Source: Motacilla alba alba (lineage: Eukaryota > Chordata > Aves > Passeriformes > Motacillidae). From it: a DNA stretch of 64,000 bases. Positions within the stretch are counted from its first letter, which is position 1; each line of letters starts with the position of its first letter. A program made the translations under genes and the position numbers. Of this stretch, positions 24,494 through 36,540 are shown piece after piece. The stretch lies in NCBI RefSeq assembly GCF_015832195.1, contig NC_052018.1:26192115-26256114 (forward strand), read 5' to 3'. The notes under the pieces are model-generated. The model was given only the letters and a program-made list of their open reading frames with translations, had not been told where the DNA came from and did not search any database.

Positions 24494-26442
24494 GTATGCA
24501 ATGGAATTGAATGAATAAATGACACAAAAATTCAAAGATCTGGAGTTGCCTTAAGAATGGTCTTGAAAAAAGTACTTCTTCTGAATATTCAAAAGATCAG
24601 CACAATTCTTATGGAGATTAGTATATTCTTGTTTTGCTCTTGTTATTGCTACCATAAAAGCAGCTCTGTTGAGCAGTGCACTGGATTCTCATTCTGGAAA
24701 GCTTTCTGCTTGCTCTCTGTGGATCCCAAGTCTCACCATGGGTGTCTAGTTCACACACATTAGATTCTGATTACTCTCTGTTACTACCCTCAAAGCAAGC
24801 TCACTTCAGCTAACTGGCTCCACATATATATCACCTAAATCCTGCTAAGGATCATGATGCCTGATTTTCTACTCTACTGAATACTGGATGCTCTAAAAAA
24901 AGATAAGAGGTATTTGCACACTCACTGCTACCTTATTTTCAGCAAAAAACCATGGCAACCCCACTGAAGGTTGATATTTGGCAGCCATCTGTATACTATA
25001 TTATATACTTGTAGAAGTCCATAAGTAAAATCTAAATGATTCAAATATTCAAATATATTCTTCTATAGTCTGCAAGTATATTGATACAGACAGATAGATC
25101 GCTCTATTTTAACACCAGTGTCACTGAAAATAGCCAAGGCAGCTGAAATGTCAATACAAAATGTGATCATACATCACAGAAGTGAAGAATAGCAAGATAT
25201 GTTATGTAATAGAATGCTCCTACTAATAGATCTGTTGTCTAATCACTGAATTATAATCTTCTTTTATTATAAAGTACCCTTCTTTAATCTATACTTTTAC
25301 TTCAAGAAAACCCTCAGTATTCAGAGACGTGTTTGTCAAACGAGACATTCACTGTCCATGTTACCTATAACTTGGCTTCATGGAAAACCTGATATAGCGA
25401 TATTTTGATTAAAAGAGATAGATTTTAATATACCATTTCAGCTCCAGAGAGTCAGCGAGTATTTGACAGATTCTAAAAACAGCAATTTCAGGCAGTATAA
25501 TTATCATGCTTTCATGAGACTATGACAACCGACCTCACATCACAACACAGGTATAAATAAATCTGGGAACAGTCTAATTCTCAAAGAAGAGTCCCATGAC
25601 TAAGGACTGTACCAGTCTTTTTGTACCAACACGAGCGTAAGCTGAAAGAGTGAATTTTAGCAGCAGTTTAAGGGACAGACTGTGCTTAGAAGACAGTTTC
25701 TCAGTGTCTAGGATCTCAGCAGATACATAAGGGTAACTAAATTTAATTTTGAAAGTATACAATCAATATTTCATACAATGACATTAATCTCCAAGCAAAA
25801 AATGAAAAATCAAAACAATTATAACACCAGCACAAAGCACTATCAAAGTTTCAGCATAAAGTGATGAGTACGCAGGTTAAAGCCCACTACATCTGTGTAC
25901 ACAGAAGTAACAAGCACTTCATGGTATCACATGCATAATAATAACAGCCATAAATAAAGTATCCATCCATGCAATCTACAGCTCTGGTCACAGAAATCAC
26001 TTTCCAACTCTCATGATCACACAAAGAAATGTAATTAATGTAACTACTGTATGTCTTCTCTTTCCCAATGACAGTAGGTCTATGCTTCACTGAAAAAGCA
26101 TTTTCTTATGTTTATTGTGATAACGTTAAAATAAATATCACTGCTATTTTTATGTAGTCCTCAACAACGAATTTTTCTCGATTAATTGATGATGAAATCT
26201 TTATACTGTAACTTTAGAAATACTTCTTATAAATATCAATATGGCATGTTTCATAATGAATATAGGCATTGTTAAATACATACATGTATTTTAACACCTT
26301 TTCCTTGTCCAATGCAATCCAATGCTGAAGCGTGTTAGGTTACTAAAACTTCAACGTGTTTATAACCCTTGGAAAAATTATTAATCTGATCATCTCAGGC
26401 ATATATAACATCATGGAAGTCACAGAAATATGTTATCTCACT

Positions 26443-26484
26443 GATTTTAAATCTGTTCTTCAGGATTTTAAATCTGTTCTTCAG
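26443..26484. repeat. Perfect 21-bp tandem duplication
   Basis: The unit gattttaaatctgttcttcag occurs twice without change or gap. Confidence 0.95.
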
Positions 26485-27269
26485 GTTTTATATCTAAATT
26501 ATTATACCTACTGCTGAAGTATACAATCAAAATGCATTTCACTTGTTTAAGCATACTTTTCATTGACAGCAGGTGTTCTCAAAAAAAACTCACACAAAAA
26601 AATACAGGACTTCAATGTAAATGTCAAAGGAAAATGAGCAGAGTACCTGGTGGGTCATTTACTAGCAAGGTAAAAATGCATTGGAAAAATTAAATGTGGG
26701 CACATGCCACATCAAAGATAAAAAGACATCAAAACACAGTGACAGGAGATAGGAAAATGCTAGGACTTTTCAGTGAATTAAAGACAATGGAGATGACAGC
26801 CATATGCTCATTATTAAGAAGCACCAGCACTCGAACATGCTCAGAGGAGTAGGGCTAAAGCCAGTCTTAGATGTAATCCCTTCAACCCAAATTATGGAAA
26901 CCCACTATTGAGGTTCTCCATCTTTAACAACAACATGAAAAACTGACACAAATAATGAACAAAGCATCTACCACCTCAAATGGAAGCCATTTTGAAGACA
27001 GATGTTTTCACATTACGTGCTTTTCAGGGCACAGCTGTAAGGCAACTTGCTGCAAAAATCAGGAGGCAGATAAGGCAGCAGAAAGGCATGTGAGGGAGGA
27101 CAGCAATAGAGATGCAATAGCACAGATGAGGAGAAGAAAGCCCTAAAAGGGAAATACAGCCAGTGGTTGGCAACCTGCAGCATGTCTCCCTCTAACTTCT
27201 CTACAGCACTCATCTTCCAGCTTCAACTGAAGATGCTTTCAGCTCCCTTCCTATTCCTGTAGAATGGAG

Positions 27270-27620
27270 TGTAGAATACAACAGACTGCTCCACTTGGAA
27301 GGCACCTACAATGCTCACCTTGTCCAAGTCTGACCACTTCAGGCCTGAAAAAAAGCTGAGACATATTATTAAGGACAACTTCCTAATGCCTCTCACTGAC
27401 AGGCTTGGGGCACCAACCCCCACTCTAGGAAGCCTGTTCCAGAGCCTGATCACCCTTCTGGGTGAAGAAATGCTTCTGATGTCTGGTCTCAGCCTCCCCT
27501 GGCACAATTTTGAACCATTGTCACAAGTCCTTTTACTGGATACCTGAAGAGATCCTACTCAAGTTGTCCCACTCTCTTCGGACTTGTACAAGTTCCCCCC
27601 TAGTGTCTCACCCTTCCAAC
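27270..27620 (-). mobile_element. CR1 LINE 3' fragment
   Basis: Antisense CR1 pattern: acttggaaggcacctacaat, then ctgaccacttcaggcctga, gacaggcttggggcaccaac, tctaggaagcctgttccaga and gaagaaatgcttctgatgtc. The minus strand encodes VIRLWNRLPRVGVGAPSL, matching the CR1 C-terminal RVVRLWNRLP block. It belongs to a different CR1 subfamily from the 19.7-kb copy. Confidence 0.88.
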
Positions 27621-30600
27621 TTTCAACACCAAAAGCCTGACACTAAAAAGACTGGTGAGGAACAAAAAGGAGTGGCAGCCTGAGAAAAAGTCATGAGCAC
27701 ATACAGATATGATGAAAGATATTGAGTGATGTTTCAGTGGTTGTAACGAAGGAGTTATTCTCTTTTCCCAAGCTCATTTACACTCAGTGCAATCATAGCA
27801 ATGGTATGAAATACTGTATGATAGCTGTTAACAATGCAGGAAAGAGTGTGTATTTAATTATTAAAATAAATCCTAATACATAATTTGTAGATTTATATAT
27901 CTAGAAAATAAGTACCTAATTTAACAACTGCTCTTTTAATTTTCACTACTTAAAAAGAGTAAAGTACCTCTGAAATACCACTATTAAGGTAACCAGAGGA
28001 CACATGGGAGACAGGCACAAAGTCATTTGCAAGGCAACAGACATTTTTTGACCTCTAATTAATAACACTAAGTAGTCTCATTTTGTTAAGATCATCTGGG
28101 CAATGAAAAGCAGGTGCTGTTCTTATTCTGCATATTCTTTCCTCTTCCTGCTGTGCTACACTCACACAGATGCACACAACCACATCTCTGATGAACCACC
28201 TCCTCTTGAGATTCTCAGCAGCTGAAAAGCATGTGACCAGGAACAGTCTTACACTAAATTTTCTAGAATGCTGTCAAGTTCATTTTTATATACACCACAA
28301 TGGAATTTCATCATGCTGCAATTAATTGGGAATTCAAAATTACTTAAAACGTACCAAAGAAAGATCATGTATACCACAAAGCATCAATTTATTTCATGGA
28401 CATAAAATTCTCCCAAGTCTGTCCCTAGTCTATGTAATTTTTGACTGATGTTTGCAATAGAACATTTTCATCAACAGATATTCAAATGAAAATACAGATG
28501 CCCAACCACCTTTTTAAAGTGTTCACAGTCATGGAGCATGATACAAACAGAGTGCACATACACATTAACCCACATAAAGCTGGAAAAACAACCACTAGGC
28601 TGACCAGCAGACATACAAGGTTTGCAGAATCCGTTTACTGAACTGCTCTTCAAGCTGCCCTGAGGGTGCTGAACACAACGAATCAAATGTGCAGAGCTGA
28701 GAAGGAATAACTGAATGAAATGACGGAAGCTTAAACTACAGGAAGGTATTTGCAAAAATGCTACCTCTGGAGAGTAAGTACTTCCCCAAAACAGCAGTGG
28801 CACAGAGTAACCAGGGAAACATGCTCTGCAGTTTCCATCACCTGGCATTTTCAACATCCATCTGGACAGAGAGATCTTGTAACAACATACCTGGTTCAGT
28901 TAAAGGCATGTCAATATAGAGCATGTGACTTTTCAAAGCCTAATCTTTCTGTAATTCAACATATTATTAATATTTTATGCAGCTGAGACATTTTTATTTA
29001 GCCAAAGTTTACATTGGACTTGCTTCAATATAATGCATTGCATGTACCTTCACTGGACTGGAAATAAGTTAATGTTTGTTAACACATTTTTGATAAATCA
29101 ACACATTCATAAAATATGGGCTTGAGAAATATCAACCTAAAACATTAATGTATGTGAAGTTAGAAGTCAGCTAGTTTTTCCACAGGGAAAAAAAATGCAG
29201 AACTTGGTAGAAATTTGGAACATCTAAGAAGTCAGTAAAAACCTGAACAATAAAATAGAATCTTTGGGTACCCATTCAGAGAGGCAAAGTAGCTTTTAAC
29301 AGCTTAAAAGGCTAAAGTAACAGTGGCACCCAAACTTTCTGAAGCAACACCCTGCAGGGTGGGAACCTGAGGGAACTGACCCTGTCACATCCACAGCTCC
29401 TGAGCTACCTCAAAGGTTCTCCTCCAGGAATTCACTGAAAGGCAATCCTCTGCTGAATTGCCTCCAGTGCTCACCTTGCACTGCTATAAGTATCCTGGAA
29501 GCTAATTAGCATTTCCTTAAAAATAATGAACGTGTTTTTGCAACACACAAAAATACTTTGCCAGGAAAAATTATTAAAATATAGTGAAACGAGTACCATT
29601 CCTGCCTGAGTGGCAGACTATGTAACACAGGGGAAAAAAAAGCAATCAAGAACCATTTCTCACTGTGCAATAATAAATGCAATTTAAAGTGTTCATGGAA
29701 AATTATTAAAGGCAAATGAATTTGAGTATAAACAACTAACATCAATGAAAAGTTTATGAAAGGTTTTGAAGTTAGTTTTTTCACACAAAAATCTAAAAGT
29801 AATATTTATTTTTCATATATTTTCTGAGGCTATTATTATTTTGCACTTAATTAGTGAAGAAGTTCAGTAAGAAATATTCAGCACTCTTTGGTTGTGATAG
29901 ATAAAATTGTGAGGTAGCCTGTTTAAGTGTTTCAGGCTCCAATAACGCTACTGCCGAAGGGTCCTGCTGTTGGCACTGCAGGAATTAGCAGCTTTACTAA
30001 TTACTCCAGCACTGTGAATGCAAAACTATCACGAAGAAATGCCCAGAAGTCTACACGGCTTATGATATCCACCCTAGCAGTCTTTATCCTCTGAAGACAC
30101 TACAACATTAATTTACTTATTTTTTAGTCATGCTCAAAGGTCTATACATTTCGAAGCTAAGACTGAAATGTGTGTGGATTAACTCTTAACAATTGCTGAA
30201 GTCTATAGAAGCAAAAGTTAGTGAATGCAGTAAAAGCAATTGCAGTTCTTCTAATAATTAATCACAACTACAACATGAGATACAAAAATTATGAACTAGG
30301 GTCCACTTTCTTAAATGCAGGCTGCCTTATTTTGTCTAACCTCTGGTTAAGTAGGTCTGCATGTGACTGTCCTGGAGTAGGTATCTTAAGTCTCCTCTCT
30401 AGTTGGTGGAAGCAGCAGGACATGCAATGGAGTATGTGCAAAGATGGGCAGTCCATGCAAGTGAGATAACCCTCTTCTGTTCATTCTATTCTTGCTGCAT
30501 AGAACAAGACAGAATCTGATCCACTGAAATTCCATGCCCACTGCTCCCTCCTGAGCACCCAAGAAATGAATGCTTAATACCACAGGATAGAATTCCAGGG

Positions 30601-30855
30601 TATGACAGCAGGTGTAATTATCTTGAATGTAATTTTTCTGAGCATTTATGGATGAGTGCATTAACACTGACAACGTTTTCAGACTTAGCAGGGAAGGGGC
30701 CCAGGTTGGAGTCAGGCAGTGCTAGGAGAAGAGGTAAACTTGGTTGCCATTTGGGACTTAGGAAGCTTTTAGGCAGACAGCCTCATTCATTGAGTAGCTC
30801 CCTCTTCAATCTGAAGGGAGACACACACAGATATCTACAAATTCTAAGTAGAGGC

Positions 30856-30899
30856 TACTTTAGAAGAGCAAATGGTGCTTCTTAACATCTTCTAAAGTA
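30856..30899. repeat. Inverted repeat, 12-bp arms
   Basis: tactttagaaga (30856-30867) is exactly complementary to tcttctaaagta (30888-30899), with a 20-bp spacer. Confidence 0.9.
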
Positions 30900-31309
30900 A
30901 CTGCATGGCATTATACAATTTCCCTCTAAAGGAAGGAAGAACACACAAAGAAAATGGTACAAAATGCATTTTGGGGAAGAGCCAAGATGCTGAACCCTTT
31001 CCAAAAATCCTGAAAATTGGTATTTTTTCTTCTTCAAACACTTTTTACTAAAAAAAAAGAAAAAGCAATACTGTAATGAATGTATAAAGAAAAACAAAGA
31101 GATCAGTAAAGAGAGAAAAAGAAGAGAGATCTTTCTTGGGTAGAACTATGAGCTATATTTAAAATTATTAGGCTAGATTCCCTATATACTAGACATCCAG
31201 CTACCTCAAACTCATACCACTGAATGTCAAAATAATAAAAAACAACCATCTATCTCTTGTTCTAACAAGGAGCTCTATTGTTTTACTAGAACTATACTTC
31301 TACTAGAAC

Positions 31310-31404
31310 TATTGTATTACTGGAACTACAGACTATACATAGGTAATTTTGAAGTTTTACTTCAAAATTACCTATGTATAGTCTGTAGTTCCAGTAATAC
31401 AATA
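31310..31404. repeat. Near-perfect palindrome: 45-bp arms, 5-bp spacer
   Basis: The left arm 31310-31354 and right arm 31360-31404 are exact reverse complements over all 45 positions. The spacer is tttta. Pairing ends sharply at both outer edges. No transposon termini or flanking duplication is evident, which favours local inverted duplication over a mobile element. Confidence 0.97.
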
Positions 31405-34400
31405 CAAGGTAGCTCTAATTAAAACATGTCCTCTGGCAACAGTCAATCTGAAATAAATCCCCAAAACAACACAGACCTTGTAGGCACTCCTTTTAAACAT
31501 CTCTGAGATTGTGCAAGTCAGCCAGAGCTACAAGGAAGTTTGTATTAAAACTGAAATATATTTAAGTAAGTGATAAAGAACTTATTTTGAAATTGTTCTG
31601 ACTCACACATGACCTCAAAAATGCTCCAAACAAATCTCTTCCAAATCTACTCTTAGTTTCCTGTATGTTTATTTTAAATTAAGGAACATTAAATGATAGC
31701 TCTATCATATACTATCCATGTTTAGCTCATACATAGATATTCTGCTGTCTCATTCAGAATGGACTTCCTTGTGATTCTGTTTACACAAAAAGCCCTCAGC
31801 ACAATGAGTCAGTGTTACCTGCAATAAATAAAGCAGCAGAAACAACTTGACCAACATATGCACGAATAAAGCGTTGGATGAGCACATCACTGCTCTCCGC
31901 ATGGTAACAGCAGGTTTAATGATGGATTCCACAGCTGTAACTGAAGTCCGGATAAACAGCACACTCACCCCAATGAGAAGGCTGATCAGGGAATACTTTT
32001 TGTCTTTCTGCAATGTGGCAATTTACAACACTATACATTGACATTAAGACAGAAAATATAAAGCAGTCACAATTGAAGAAAAAAAACACAAAAAGAAAAA
32101 ACAAAAAAACACCCACTGCAGTTCTAACATAGGTTGATGTATCAATTCCCAACTTTAAATGATTGTCAAAAGACTACAATACTTACCACTAAGTGATATC
32201 TCTACTAATTACTTAAAATATGTTAAATCAGATTGTTTTGCCTGGGTTACAGATTAATGTCATCCCTGAGAGATTCATATCCTCTTAGTCAGAAGGAAAG
32301 CAAGTAGTTGTACCTCTTTTGGCACTAAGTAATTACTCAAAACTGCAGCTGGCTGAACAACAGGTTGATTGAAAGAAACAAGATTACTACATCAACAAAA
32401 TCTGGTTATTTTTATTAAAAATATTATATGTCTGGGAAGAAAAAAACTGAGAACTCATCTCTTCATACTGATTAACTGGGACAACTAGCTTCTACATGAA
32501 GTAATCAAGAAATGAATGGACTGTCTAATATGAAACGCACATTTGATATCCTTCCACCATAGGAATTAATAATTGCCCAAGATTCCATGTGATCCCCAGT
32601 CATCTTCAGCCTTTCAAGCACCTTTATCTTACCACACTAAGTTTCACAACTGAGCTGTCACAACTTAGGGACAAATAGCACCTTTTAGGTTCTTTTTCAC
32701 AACTGACTGCAACTATTCAAATTCATGAATTTAAGCACATACAGAGCCTCAGCAGACTTAAGCCTATGTATCAAACTCTTTGACCAATCAGACCAATAGA
32801 AATATTTAAGTAAATTAATGTAATTTTCCCAAAATGCATTCCATAATGAAGAAATACCTGTTAAAGGTTTTGGAAAGTAAGTAAACCTCACTACAGTTCA
32901 ACAGGACTACTGGCCTGAGAATGCAGCTGACTTCATAGTGTAAATTCAGGTGAATTGGGAAGATGATGTCCCAGAGGGACAGACCCAGTGTTTGTGTACA
33001 TTATGTAGTGCCATTCATGTTACAGTACTTCAGCTTCAGTAACTGATTTGAGGCCAAATATTCTTGTTATAAAGATAAATGTGTTGGAAACATCAGTACT
33101 GTTTCTTACAGTACAAGACAGCAGCAATGTGAGTAATAACAAAATGATTCCAGTTTGACTATTCAGGAAGCAATCTTTTTCTCTAGAAAAATCTACAGTT
33201 ACTATAATGTCTTTATTTCAACTAATAATTCTTAAGGGTCCATCAACAAGCAACCAGTACTTCTTGCAAAGCCTTAACACTTATGAAGTAGAAGACAGAT
33301 ATGCAATTTCTCTAATCTTGTGACAAGCTCAGGTCCTTCCCAATCTGTTCCATAAAACAGAAAAATAACATCTTTCTTTTAATCTATCTTTACAATGATA
33401 AACATTCAGAGGGCAATTTGTTGCAAATAGGGTGCATTTTGTTGGAAAATAAAATTGGCTCTGAGGCATTTCCTCTTGGCACTGGTAGGGTTTATGAGAT
33501 TTAAATAATATAAAGCAGTCTTGTGCAACATATTGAAGTCAAATCTGAGCACTGTCTCAGTGTATCACTGATATTAAGAAGTCTAAAGAAAAAACATGGT
33601 ATATTTAGAATTGGAGAGACTGAAATACAAATATTCATACACTTGTTAAATGCATCAACAAAAAGCAATAGGTCCCAGCAGTATGTACAATCTACTTTTA
33701 GACAACCTGAGTTAACAGAAGCAGACACTGAGAAAACCTTTACCTGAAGAGGCAGTGACTGGCTTGATATTTTAGAAAAACTCATGGATGCTTTTCCTTA
33801 TGGATTATATTTGAATAAACTTCATCTAATTATAATGCAATTTTCACTTCTATCATGACCACTGTTATACTTTCCAACTGTAATATATGTACTGGAATAT
33901 ACACCACTTATATTATCTTTCATACTAACAAAATTTTATAATGACATAAACTTCAGTAAAGTCTGTCTCACATTACTAAGTTTACCAAAATAACCAGCAA
34001 TGAATAGTGAAGGCTTGAGAAATATATTCAGATAAAAGCCTGCCCAAAGGTTTCCTGGTCTTAAAATGCTGATGGAGATTGGGCCAACTGGGCAAACAGG
34101 TCTCCTGAGACTGCAGGCAGCTCCTGGGGAGGGGGCATCCTACCCTGGCAGGGACACCTGCAGGGTACATCCAGCCCAAAGACAAGAAACACTCATTTTT
34201 GGAAAGCTGAGTAAAAAGCACTAGTGTCTGCTCAAATGAGGAGATGAAATCCTAAAGAAGCTACAAAATTTCCTTGTAATTTTGAATTCTACAAGGTCAA
34301 AGACTGTAAACCTATACTTTTCTAGCAGAATCTGCTTTAGACAAATCTCTTGGCCAGTTCTGAGGCTAAGTGGACCCAGCTGCACCTAGACTTTCCAGAG

Positions 34401-34599
34401 AGATTTAGGTATAATTGCCTCACTGAATCTGTGGAGGGACCACAACCTGATTATACAAACCATTGTAACAGATCATAGAGTCCTTATTTAGGCACTGCAT
34501 TAACAATGTTTAGATATTGTATTAGCAATAAATCTAAACACAATCATCCACACGATCGCTGTGTCCCACTTGCCATACACTGCTGAGCACCTTCTCTCA

Positions 34600-36540
34600 A
34601 CAATTCTGCCACATTAAAACTGGTGCAGAAAGCAGGGTAATCCCTTCAGGCATATTAAGCACAGCAGTTTGGCCATTCCCTTTGGAAGGAATACATGTAT
34701 TCAAACAAACTAGAAATTGACATCTCGGAGAATTTTTACAAGCCAGCAATTGCAAATCCACGCAGAAAGGTAGGGATTGGGCCCAACAAGACGGTATTGG
34801 AAAGGTAAAAGAGCACTGTAAGGGAATACAAAGATCAGTAAAAGATGGAAAAGTAAAGGATTTAATATGTAAAGTGCTTGCAGCATGTCTGACTGATGCC
34901 CAAAAGTAAGTGCCACAGAGTTCACAAAGAAAAAGGCCAAGATAGAAATCAAGCAAAACATGACTGAAGCAGTCAATAGTCAATTCAAGGACAGAATAAG
35001 GAAGTTAGCAGAAAAAAAAAAAGAAGGTGCAATAGCAGAATCAGGACCTTTAAAATTCATAGTCTCATCTGAAGATTGGGACAGAGATGTTTGGAATGAC
35101 CCTGAGGACATGGAAAGAATCAGAACAGGAGGAACAGAAACTAGTCAGATCTATAAGCAAAACAAAGACCACAAAAATTATGGGAGATGGTGTAAATTGA
35201 ACACATTGGAAATCTATCTCATATACACCTGGGAAACTTGCAAACTACAAGACAAACAGAACAGAAATGAGGGGAACACTGAGGCAGAATACACCTCCTG
35301 AGTAAGTCTGAGAGGGAGATAGAATCCTACCATCCCCAGACAACTACTCTGGTCCAAGAGTATTTCTAACTGGACTAGAGGGTCAAAAACCAGTAATGTA
35401 TTTAGAGCTGCATACCAGGAAGGAGGAACAGACTCATGAGATTGAGGGAAGCCTAATACTATAGCAGCAAAAGGCCCAAATGAAATTATAGAAACTGTCA
35501 CTAGAGCAGCTTCCCTCCACCTAATGGACCAACACGGCCCAGAGAACTTTCCACAGTCCTGATGGGAAAACTGGGACATCTCAGCCTATTCATGAGACGG
35601 CCTCATCTGTCTTCAAATGAATGAGGAGCAAATGGAGCAAACTCTTACTTATAATCTTGCTCAGATTGCCTCTGTCACCTGGGGAGAATCAGGACACAGC
35701 CTGTACACACAGGTTAGGGAAGGGAGAGAGCAAGTGTTTTAATCTAGAAATGCTAAAGCTGTCCAGGCCATAAGACTGGCAACACCTGCCCTTCCCCCAG
35801 CTGGATCCAGGCCACCTACTACAACACCTGTGCTCAATGAAGAACAAAAACATTTGTGGAGAGAAGGACGAGCCCTAGGTATTCCTGAGACTTAATGCAT
35901 CACAAAGTAAGAACTTGTGGCACCTGATAGATTCAGCACAAAAGGCCCCACCAGAGGTGCAACTTCCCAGCCCTCAGGGTCGCCATTCGCCACTGCAAAA
36001 GGAACTGTCCAAGGTACAAAACCCAAGACAGTGACTGGAAGAGGCTCCCCATGCGACCTAAGTTACAAAGAGAACAGAACTCAACACAGAGAAAAAACAG
36101 CGATTTTATCTGCCTCGGAGGCCCCAATGACAGAACCTCCTCTCCTCATTGACCCAGGAGTTAAGACAGCTCTCATGTCAGACAAATGTCTTAGGCCTGA
36201 CCCATAACTGGAGAATCGTAACAACAGTGAACACAGGGAATAATTCAATTTAAAGCTCACGCTGTTAAAACTGTGAGCCAGTTACCAGGAAAAGCAGCCC
36301 ATAACAGCAGACCTTCCAAGCACAGGCTGGGCACCCATGATATTAACATACCAATGAGGATGCAGGGCCTGGGAGGCCCTGGATTCTTCAGGATCAGCGC
36401 AGCACATCGGCTCATCCCACCCACTGCCCCGACAGCAACACTCAAACCTCCCAGCACCACTGTAAGGCAGCTGGTCACTGCTATGGGGATGGCCACTCTG
36501 CCCAGCCAACACACTATTTAGTCACAGCCTGTGACTCTGA
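34600..36540 (+). mobile_element. Possible degenerate retroviral internal region
   Basis: This stretch has higher coding-like content than its surroundings, with several plus-strand open segments (34960-35301, 35620-35740, 35917-36207) broken by stops and frame changes. One contains PPLLIDPGVKTAL, which resembles the retroviral aspartic-protease motif with DTG altered to DPG. Proline- and glutamine-rich text precedes it, as gag/nucleocapsid regions often show. No reverse transcriptase, envelope or paired LTRs were recognised. An AATAAA-bearing, LTR-like stretch lies upstream near 34490-34600. It may be another kind of old repeat. No functional gene remains. Confidence 0.33.

Larger units (their letters stand above)
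22566..27269. other. Intronic sequence with simple repeats only
   Basis: It holds a poly-T run (24468-24493) and a 21-bp tandem duplication (26443-26484). I see no gene or transposon family. Confidence 0.55.
27621..33999. other. Intronic sequence with two palindromes, otherwise unassigned
   Basis: It contains the 12-bp inverted repeat at 30856-30899 and the large palindrome at 31310-31404. A stretch around 28770-28905 (ggcacagagtaaccagggaa, then ccatctggacagagagatct) faintly resembles a very old CR1 tail but is too diverged to call. Confidence 0.5.

Noticed and set aside
28770..28905. Possible ancient CR1 tail
   Set aside because: Only a loose resemblance to the CR1 C-terminal region; too diverged to assign by eye.
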